Shown here piece by piece: positions 57,550 through 64,000 of a DNA stretch of 64,000 bases. The notes under the pieces are model-generated. The model was not told the origin of the DNA and did not search any database. It was given only the letters and a program-made list of their open reading frames with translations. How positions within the stretch are numbered: the stretch's first letter is position 1; each line of letters opens with the position of its first letter. The DNA is from Spirochaetales bacterium. GTDB taxonomy: Bacteria > Spirochaetota > Spirochaetia > CADAEX01. The stretch covers positions 1 to 64,000 of the forward strand of contig JACKPD010000004.1 of the NCBI GenBank assembly GCA_024233785.1, in the 5' to 3' direction. A program made the position numbers and the translations under genes.

Positions 57550-59151
57550 ATGAACAAAATTGATATAATAAACCCGCCCAGTAATATCAAAACAAAAATC
57601 ACAATGCTTTCAACTGGAGTTGTTTTCATATCGCTGATCATGGTTGCGCTTCTTCTCGGCCAGTTTTCCTTTGTAAAGGTTGAAACCCTGCTTGATAACC
57701 ATGTCATGAATATAGCCAGAACAGTTTCGCTTATCCCTGATATTAAAAAAAATATCGGCACAGAGAACGGGGAAGAGGTAATCCAGCCTATAACTGAGAA
57801 CATCCGTAAAAAAACAGGAACAGAATATATAATCGTATTTGACTATCAGAGAAAAAAATATTCAGATCCGGTTGTATCTGAGATAGGAAAGGAGATATCG
57901 GGATGGGACTGGATGGATGTTCTTCTGGGGAGAGAATACATTCTTAAGGCATCAACACCTGCCGGCCCTATCCTTAAAGCCTATGTTCCTGTAGTCAATA
58001 ATGAAAACAAACAGACCGGAGCAGTTCTTGTGGGAATGATGCTTAAAAATATAAACGATCTGTCTGTTGAAATCAGGTTCAGCATAACAGCTGTAACAAT
58101 TATCGGGCTTTTTATAGGGATGATCGGATCATCCATCCTCGCAGACAATATCAAAAACACAATGTTTAACCTCGAACCCTATGAAATCGCCACATTTTTC
58201 ATGGAATTTGAGGCAGTGCTTGAATCAGTCAGGGATGCGATTATTGCTGTTGATGAGAACTGCAGGATTACTATGGCAAACGGGGAAGCCAGAAGGATGC
58301 TCAATGTCGAAAAAATAAACAGGGGCGAAGACCTTAAACTGCTTATGCCCAATTCAAGGCTCCCTGAAGTAATTGAGTCAGGAGAACCCGAGTTTGACCA
58401 GGAACAGACTATCGGGAATTTCAGGGTAATTGGCAACAAGATACCTATTGTTATCAAAGGGAAAATTACAGGCGCTATCGCAAGCTACAGGGACATAACC
58501 GAGATGCTCTCTCTTGCCGAAGAGCTCACGGGAGTAAAGGAATATGTTGAGGCGCTCAGGATTCAGAATCACGAATTCTCAAACAAGATGCACACTCTTT
58601 CGGGGCTTATACAGCTCGAGGAATACGGCAAGGCGCTTGAATACATATCATCCCAGACAGATATTCACACAAATATTCTTTCTTTTGTCTCAAGAAAAAT
58701 TCACAGCGCGGCAGTAGCCGGACTTCTGCTGGGAAAAAGAGGCAAATGCCTTGAACTGGGAGTTGATTTCACGATTGACCAGGACAGCAACCTTGGAAGG
58801 ATCAGCTCAACTGACAGCAGTTCTCTGGTCGTAATAATAGGCAACCTGCTTGAAAACGCCATAACAGCTGTTTCAGATAATGAGAAAGATAAACGCAAAG
58901 TTATTTTCTCCATATTCCATGAACTTGATAAAGTATATATAACTGTAGCTGATAACGGAATCGGGGTTACCGCTGAGGTTGCAAAGAATATTTACAACAA
59001 GGGGTTTACTACAAAAAAGAACTATAACAGCGGCTACGGACTTTATCTTACAAAATCAATTGTCGACTCCTATGACGGAGAAATCAATTTTGACATGAAC
59101 AAGGACGGGATGACAGAGTTTTTTATAATCCTTCCGATAAAAGAGGTATAG
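57550..59151 (+). CDS. CitA/DcuS-type sensor histidine kinase
   Basis: The 533-residue product has TM1 (about 18-40), a periplasmic sCACHE-like sensor (about 41-175, with EYIIVFDYQRKKYSDPVVSEIGKEI and AYVPVVN) and TM2 (about 180-202). A cytoplasmic PAS domain follows (about 220-320), then a SpoOB-type helical H-box with the acceptor His in RIQNHEFSNKMHTLSGLIQL, and a HATPase (GNLLENAITA, VADNGIGV, SGYGLYLTKSIV). Family members sense citrate, fumarate or related carboxylates. It is 3 bases before its response regulator. No carboxylate transporter or metabolic target is adjacent, so the ligand is open. Confidence 0.94.
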   Translation: MNKIDIINPPSNIKTKITMLSTGVVFISLIMVALLLGQFSFVKVETLLDNHVMNIARTVSLIPDIKKNIGTENGEEVIQPITENIRKKTGTEYIIVFDYQRKKYSDPVVSEIGKEISGWDWMDVLLGREYILKASTPAGPILKAYVPVVNNENKQTGAVLVGMMLKNINDLSVEIRFSITAVTIIGLFIGMIGSSILADNIKNTMFNLEPYEIATFFMEFEAVLESVRDAIIAVDENCRITMANGEARRMLNVEKINRGEDLKLLMPNSRLPEVIESGEPEFDQEQTIGNFRVIGNKIPIVIKGKITGAIASYRDITEMLSLAEELTGVKEYVEALRIQNHEFSNKMHTLSGLIQLEEYGKALEYISSQTDIHTNILSFVSRKIHSAAVAGLLLGKRGKCLELGVDFTIDQDSNLGRISSTDSSSLVVIIGNLLENAITAVSDNEKDKRKVIFSIFHELDKVYITVADNGIGVTAEVAKNIYNKGFTTKKNYNSGYGLYLTKSIVDSYDGEINFDMNKDGMTEFFIILPIKEV

Positions 59152-59154
59152 GGT

Positions 59155-59835
59155 ATGGATATTCAGGTTCTGATAGTGGAAGACGACCCGATGGTTTCCG
59201 ACATCCACAGAAAATTCATCACTTCAATTGACGGTTTTGCGGTAACAGGGATAGCGTCAACAGGTAAGGAAGCTCTTGAGATTCTTGAAACAAAGGATAT
59301 TAATTTAATCATTCTTGATATATTCATGCCGACTATGGACGGAATTGAGACAATGATAAAGATAAGGGAATCGGGTAAGGATGTTGATATTATCCTGATC
59401 ACGGCCGCAATGGAAGGAGATACTGTAAAACGTTGCCTCAGGTTCGGCGCGCTTGACTATATATTGAAACCTTTCAAATTTGAAAGGCTCTGCGCTTCAC
59501 TTGAAAATTACAAAAAGATGTATCAGAAAAGATTTGAGTATTCTGATAAATATGCCCAGAGCGATATTGATAATCTTCTGCTTACCGCAAGGGATTTAAA
59601 CACCAGCAGTGAACTCCCGAAAGGACTTCAGAACTCGACACTTGAAAAAATTATTGAGAAGATGATTGAACTTGAACATCCGCTTTCAGCTGATGAAGTT
59701 GCGGTAATATGCGGTATTTCAAGAGTGACCGCAAGACGGTATCTTGAATATCTATTATACTATGGTAAAGCGGTTATTGAACCTCAGCACCTGAAAGTCG
59801 GAAGACCTGTAAACAAGTACAGATATCTGAAATAA
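59155..59835 (+). CDS. CitB/DcuR-type response regulator
   Basis: The 226-residue product has a receiver domain (1-120: VLIVEDDPMVSDIHRKFI, phospho-Asp in LIILDIFMPTMDGIE, Lys in YILKPFKF) and a C-terminal helix-turn-helix of the CitB type (SADEVAVICGISRVTARRYLEYL). It is the cognate partner of the adjacent kinase and is predicted to activate transport or catabolic genes elsewhere in the genome. Confidence 0.95.
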   Translation: MDIQVLIVEDDPMVSDIHRKFITSIDGFAVTGIASTGKEALEILETKDINLIILDIFMPTMDGIETMIKIRESGKDVDIILITAAMEGDTVKRCLRFGALDYILKPFKFERLCASLENYKKMYQKRFEYSDKYAQSDIDNLLLTARDLNTSSELPKGLQNSTLEKIIEKMIELEHPLSADEVAVICGISRVTARRYLEYLLYYGKAVIEPQHLKVGRPVNKYRYLK

Positions 59836-59869
59836 TTTTAACTCTTCACATCAGTTACGGAGACTATAA

Positions 59870-61699
59870 ATGGAAATAAACCCATTATTCAAAGATATTT
59901 TCACAAACCGGAAAAACTTTGTAAACGCTGCATGTTCAAATGAAGGGACATCTGCGGTTTCTTCATCAGCTCTTGCCGCAGCGGCAGATAAGATGATACT
60001 TTCTGCCTCGGGATGGAGAAAAATATTTGCATGCGGTGCGGAAAACAGGGGCAGGGATGTAACTGATGAGGATAAATTACTCATAGCCGGTGCGGCAAAT
60101 GTGTTTCATGCATGGATAAAAAACCGGTGCGGAAAAGAAAGGGTGTGTATTGCCGCGGCGCTTGATTCAAGGCCCACCGGAGCACTCCTCGGGGAAGCGG
60201 CAGTAAGAACGCTTTTATCTCTCGGGGCAGATGTAAGATATCTTTATATCTGCGCTGCGCCCGAGGTGATGGCATGGGTCAAGCAGAGTGAGGAAATTGA
60301 CGGTTTTATATATATTTCAGCAAGCCACAACCCCATAGGCTATAACGGAATCAAATTCGGGCCTGAGACAGGTGCAGTTATCGGTGGAAAGGGATCTGCG
60401 GAAATAATAAGTAATTTTAAAACGCTTATAAATGATAAGGGGTCTCCCGGCCTGCTGTCAGACCTTCTAAACAATACTGAACTGGTTGAACTCGAAAAAG
60501 CGGCAGGAGATACTGTCAAATGGAAAAAAGCCTCATATAAAACCTATCTTGATTTTTCACTTCAGATATTCAATCCCGGAAGGTCACCCCTCTCCGCAGT
60601 CAGCGCCGGGAGACAGAAAAGCGTTATAGGAATCGCAGGAGACCTTAACGGCAGCGCAAGGTGCACCTCTATTGATGAGGATTTTTTCTCATCAATCGGG
60701 GTAAAACCTTTATTCGTAAATAAAGAAGCGGGAAATATTAAGCATCCGATCCTTCCTGAAGGGGAAAACCTCTCCTGGTGCAGGAAAACACTTGAGGATG
60801 CGCACTCAGAAGACAACTCATTCATCATAGGTTATATGCCGGATAACGACGGTGACAGGGGAAACCTTGTCTGGTTCGATGAGGATTCGCTTTCAGTCCG
60901 GATACTTAAAGCACAGGAGGTATTTGCCCTCACATGTCTTGCGGAGCTTTCATTCATGACAGAATCTGGCATGCTTGAAGGTAAAGAAGGAGCCGTAGTT
61001 GTAAACGGCCCTACCTCCTGCCGGATTGAGAGGATCGCATCCTCTTTCGGTGTCAAGGTCTTCCGCGCGGAAGTGGGGGAAGCAAACGTCGTAAGCCTTG
61101 CGCAGAAACTTATCAATGAAGGCTGGGTTATCCGCTACCTTGGAGAAGGTTCAAACGGAGGAAGCATAACATTTCCGGCGACAGTACGGGACCCGCTTAA
61201 CACAATAGGCGCCATAGTAAGACTGCTTCGCAGCAGAGAGGAAAAAGGAGAGACACTTAAGGAAATTATAAAAGGCCTCCCCTGCTTTACAACCACAGAG
61301 ACAGACGACCCTCTCGCAAAAATGCAGATCAAAACAGCAGATCAGGGGCTTCTCAAGGAAAGGTATGAAAATATTTTTCTTGGGGAATGGGAGGGGAAAA
61401 AATCCTATCTTGAGAAAGAGGCCGGCATTGTATCCTGGGAGGAAGTAAACTATATGCAGACTGATGCCGTAACAGGCATGGGTAAAAAGTCGCGGGGCAG
61501 CCGGGTTTCCGGGGGCCTTAAAATCCTCTTCAAAGACTCAGGTAATAATGAAAAAGGGTTTATCTGGATGAGGGGATCCGGTACAGAACCCGTTTTCCGT
61601 GTAATGGCTGACATCGAAGGGGAAAACAACCCGCTTGAACGTTTTCTTGTAAAATGGCAGCGGGAGATGATAGAGAAAGCTGACTTATTCGCGAACTGA
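59870..61699 (+). CDS. Phosphohexomutase (phosphoglucomutase/phosphomannomutase family)
   Basis: The 609-residue product is longer than typical bacterial PMM/PGM (about 450-560). Phosphoserine loop: YISASHNPIGYNGIKFG. Mg2+ loop: DNDGDRGNLVW. Sugar-binding loop: GEGSNGGSI. Phosphate-binding loop: RGSGTEPVFRV. All four active-site loops are intact, so it should interconvert hexose 1- and 6-phosphates; glucose versus mannose or glucosamine cannot be decided. ACGGAG lies 7 bases before the ATG, and it follows the response regulator by 34 bases, possibly on the same transcript. Confidence 0.92.
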   Translation: MEINPLFKDIFTNRKNFVNAACSNEGTSAVSSSALAAAADKMILSASGWRKIFACGAENRGRDVTDEDKLLIAGAANVFHAWIKNRCGKERVCIAAALDSRPTGALLGEAAVRTLLSLGADVRYLYICAAPEVMAWVKQSEEIDGFIYISASHNPIGYNGIKFGPETGAVIGGKGSAEIISNFKTLINDKGSPGLLSDLLNNTELVELEKAAGDTVKWKKASYKTYLDFSLQIFNPGRSPLSAVSAGRQKSVIGIAGDLNGSARCTSIDEDFFSSIGVKPLFVNKEAGNIKHPILPEGENLSWCRKTLEDAHSEDNSFIIGYMPDNDGDRGNLVWFDEDSLSVRILKAQEVFALTCLAELSFMTESGMLEGKEGAVVVNGPTSCRIERIASSFGVKVFRAEVGEANVVSLAQKLINEGWVIRYLGEGSNGGSITFPATVRDPLNTIGAIVRLLRSREEKGETLKEIIKGLPCFTTTETDDPLAKMQIKTADQGLLKERYENIFLGEWEGKKSYLEKEAGIVSWEEVNYMQTDAVTGMGKKSRGSRVSGGLKILFKDSGNNEKGFIWMRGSGTEPVFRVMADIEGENNPLERFLVKWQREMIEKADLFAN

Positions 61700-61767
61700 C
61701 CTGAAACAAGCCGGTTCTTTTAAGCACCTTCCCCGGTATCCTTCCCCCGCAGCAGTATGCAGCTTTC

Positions 61768-64000
61768 CTACTTTACGCTCAGGTTGAACACACCGTCCCA
61801 GTTTTTGGGGGGCGGGTTCTTCTTGAAGTCAGCGCATCTTTTAATATAGGTAGATGCCGGCCCGTCATCCGGTGAAATACTTAAAACTTTATTGAACAGC
61901 TCAAGACACCCGTCCCAGTCCTGACCCTGGAATTTCTCAAGTGCGCTGTGAGAAAGCTCAATAATTTCAAGCGTCTTATCCGATGCTTCCTTTTTCTCAT
62001 CAATAAGCTCAAAAAGCTGTACCGGCCTGTTTATGCCGACTACCCTTACAGGGTCAAGCTTCCTGCAGGCAAACCGGTTTTTTGTCTGGCTGATTGTATA
62101 CTCGCTGGCAAGGATCCAGGTTCCGTACTGTTTGTTTACCCCTTCCAGACGGGCTGCAAGGTTTACAGCGTTGCCCATAATTGTATAGTCCATCTTCCGT
62201 GCCGTACCCATGTTGCCGACAACCATCTCGCCGGTATTAATACCTATCCTTGTCATTAGAGGACTCGGCGCAATCTGTTTTTCAAGAAAGACCTTGTTTA
62301 TTTCCATCTCCATCTTCTTCATTTTTACAGCCGCCGAGCACGCTTGCTGCGCGTGGTCCGGAAACTCTACCGGCGCCCCGAAAAATGAGATAATCGCGTC
62401 GCCCTCATATTTGTCTATGGTACCCCTGCTGTCCAGGATGATATCACTCATGGCGGTAAGATACTCGTTGAGAAGTTTTACAAGGTCTGACGGGTCAAGT
62501 GACTCTGAAATTGTGGAAAAGCCCCTTACATCAGTAAAAATCGCAGTAAGCTCTTTTTTATCTCCCCCGAGTTTAAGTTTTTCAGGATCACTCATCAGCT
62601 GTGAGATTACATCCTGTGAAAGATAATGGCCGAACGCATTTCTTATAAATATCTTTTCCTTTGATGTGGTTATAAGGTTTACCATTGTATAGATGATAAA
62701 TGTAACAAATACTGATGCCGCTGGCGCGATAACATTTACATACATACCGGTATATCTGAAAACAGCCGCGGCTGACGCAAGTATTAAAGCGATAAAAGAG
62801 AGCCCGATAATTATTGAGGTGCCGGCGCTTCTTCTTTTAATAACAGAAAAAACAATAAGTGAAAACAGAAATGATGCAAGTATTGGAATCCAGAAAGGAG
62901 CAATTGAAATAAACTGCCTGCTTAATATCGTGTTTGCGACTGAAGCATGAGTACCTACGTTCATATACTCTTTCTCAAAAGGGTTTACACCGATATCAGT
63001 TGTTGAAGTTCCGGTATGCCCGATAATGCAGAAGGACCCTTCTACATTTTCCCTTATAATCCGTCTCGCCTCAGCAAGTTCCGTGGATATTGAAATTGTC
63101 TTTGCGAATATATCAGGTACATCCTTCTTAAGCTCTGTATACTCAATTTTAACGTCAGCCGGAATTGAATCTGAATTAATTACCGCATCTATATCGTTTA
63201 GTATTCTTTTTTCCGCATCCCCGGATAAAAAAGAGGCTGCTTCAAGAAGGAAATATTCCCTTACCTGTGCATACTCATCAAAATTTGATGTATCCCCTGA
63301 CTCAACCATCTGATTAAGAAGATCATCAGCATATTTATAAAGATCATAAAGAGGCGTATCTCCTGTGTAATATTCAAGATATCCTGCCTGCTTCATAAGT
63401 TTCAGGTTCTCGGCAAGCGACTTAAAAAGCCTGTTGTGCATCTCAAGATACCAGTAAGTCATGTGACGGAAACTCTTTTCATAGCTCTTTACAGGCCAGT
63501 TGATTAGAAGCTGGCCGTCGACAAGGGGTATTAAGATATCCTCTGTTTTACCGTCAGGAAGGACAGCCCCTTTCAGCAGGATACTTCCTTTTCCCGCAGT
63601 AATCTCAGGCTTTCCCAGCCAGTCATAAAGCGGCGAAAAAGCAAGCTGGGGAAAGTACCTTCCCTTGTAAACCCTTAACAGGTCTATCCTTCTCCTTACC
63701 CCGTCGTTATCGATAAAAACATTGGGAAACCCGGCCCCCCTGCCGTTTTTAAGGACAGGCGCTATCGCGGGGCGAAGGTCATCAGCCCGGAAAAAATTAT
63801 CTTCCCCTGAATCAATTTTTATGGAGGAAATCGGGATATTTTCAGATGCCCACTCTTTCAGGTCAGCCGGAACACTGTCGTCAGTCCCTTTAAACATATT
63901 AACAGTAAAAAAAGCATTGCCGAAATAACGCGCTGCCTTGCCCAGGTACTCATCATTATCCCGTGCCACACTGCCCATGGTATCGAGCAGATTAAGCTTT
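61768..64000 (-). CDS. CHASE2-domain class III adenylate cyclase (5' end outside window)
   Basis: The frame is open to the window edge, beyond the in-frame ATG at 63978, so the N-terminus is missing. Visible: most of a periplasmic CHASE2 sensor with FCIIGHTGTSTTDIG near its end, three transmembrane helices (about 365-450), and a class III cyclase domain. The cyclase domain has LTAIFTDVRGFSTISE (metal Asp), IDKYEGDAIISFFG (second Asp, substrate Lys), RIGINTGEMVVGNMG and MDYTIMGNAVNLAARLE. The Lys/Thr pair points to ATP, hence cAMP, rather than GTP. A short C-terminal TPR-like tail follows (FQGQDWDGCLELFNKVL). Multiple such cyclases are typical of spirochaetes. Confidence 0.93.
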   Translation of the reverse strand, partial: KLNLLDTMGSVARDNDEYLGKAARYFGNAFFTVNMFKGTDDSVPADLKEWASENIPISSIKIDSGEDNFFRADDLRPAIAPVLKNGRGAGFPNVFIDNDGVRRRIDLLRVYKGRYFPQLAFSPLYDWLGKPEITAGKGSILLKGAVLPDGKTEDILIPLVDGQLLINWPVKSYEKSFRHMTYWYLEMHNRLFKSLAENLKLMKQAGYLEYYTGDTPLYDLYKYADDLLNQMVESGDTSNFDEYAQVREYFLLEAASFLSGDAEKRILNDIDAVINSDSIPADVKIEYTELKKDVPDIFAKTISISTELAEARRIIRENVEGSFCIIGHTGTSTTDIGVNPFEKEYMNVGTHASVANTILSRQFISIAPFWIPILASFLFSLIVFSVIKRRSAGTSIIIGLSFIALILASAAAVFRYTGMYVNVIAPAASVFVTFIIYTMVNLITTSKEKIFIRNAFGHYLSQDVISQLMSDPEKLKLGGDKKELTAIFTDVRGFSTISESLDPSDLVKLLNEYLTAMSDIILDSRGTIDKYEGDAIISFFGAPVEFPDHAQQACSAAVKMKKMEMEINKVFLEKQIAPSPLMTRIGINTGEMVVGNMGTARKMDYTIMGNAVNLAARLEGVNKQYGTWILASEYTISQTKNRFACRKLDPVRVVGINRPVQLFELIDEKKEASDKTLEIIELSHSALEKFQGQDWDGCLELFNKVLSISPDDGPASTYIKRCADFKKNPPPKNWDGVFNLSVK

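Noticed and set aside
1..64000. CRISPR arrays, insertion sequences, prophage or integrase genes
   Set aside because: No regularly spaced direct repeats, transposase-like ORFs or phage structural genes were seen anywhere in the window.

Overview
The window reads as chromosome of a free-living, probably anaerobic or facultative spirochaete. Evidence: periplasmic-flagellum rod genes of spirochaete type (flgF/flgG/rod-binding protein), treponeme-like small proteins (a 64-residue zinc ribbon, a 63-residue RNA polymerase omega), a CHASE2 adenylate cyclase, FecR and lipoprotein genes with spirochaete-style lipoboxes, and many TTG starts. Base composition is moderate and most genes prefer AGA/AGG for arginine. 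Two blocks (8.5-10.5 kb and about 39-49 kb) use many CGN arginine codons and look imported.

Layout. 0-8.3 kb: tail of a fibronectin-III-like protein, a patatin phospholipase with a C-terminal beta-barrel, a hybrid histidine kinase with two solute-binding sensor domains, a Ca2+/Na+ antiporter and an SGNH hydrolase. 8.3-10.5 kb: a probable cobalamin riboswitch heads a chlD-type chelatase gene. Its AAA+ and VWA halves lie in different frames, joined by the dnaX-class slippery heptamer A AAA AAG. A tRNA-Thr(CGT) follows. 10.7-14.7 kb: a flagellar rod operon behind a near-consensus sigma-28 promoter, running into a YibQ-type deacetylase and tsaD. 14.7-22 kb: housekeeping genes (flavoprotein, nfo, trxA, coiled-coil protein, cysK, VOC protein), a queuosine-precursor transporter under a preQ1-I riboswitch, and an NMO-family flavoenzyme. 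22-28.7 kb: hisD, folC, macro-domain protein, rqcH, and the Memo and AMMECR1 partners of the AmmeMemoRadiSam set. 28.8-38.8 kb: FecR protein, miaA, rpoZ, cmk-like kinase, yicC, murC, CapA lipoprotein, Ste24 protease, zinc ribbon, mtnN, EamA transporter.

38.9-48.9 kb: a minus-strand island. A NasA/NapA-like molybdenum oxidoreductase is followed without gaps by moaA, moaC, a mobB-mobA fusion, moeA, moaD, moaE and a moeB-rhodanese fusion. An Fe-S-type Rrf2 regulator and an unassigned polytopic membrane protein come next. It supplies one enzyme plus almost the whole cofactor pathway, but no nitrite reductase, nitrate transporter or electron-transfer partner is visible. 49-64 kb: lipoproteins, a 2-hydroxyacid dehydrogenase, a MoxR-DUF58-transglutaminase-propeller operon, a CitA/DcuS-type two-component system, a phosphohexomutase and a truncated CHASE2 adenylate cyclase.

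Two expression themes stand out. First, RNA-level control: cobalamin riboswitch plus frameshift on chlD, and preQ1 on the transporter. Second, several first-in-operon genes lack a Shine-Dalgarno sequence and instead carry a -35/N17/-10 promoter whose -10 box ends only 6-10 bases before the ATG, suggesting leaderless transcripts.
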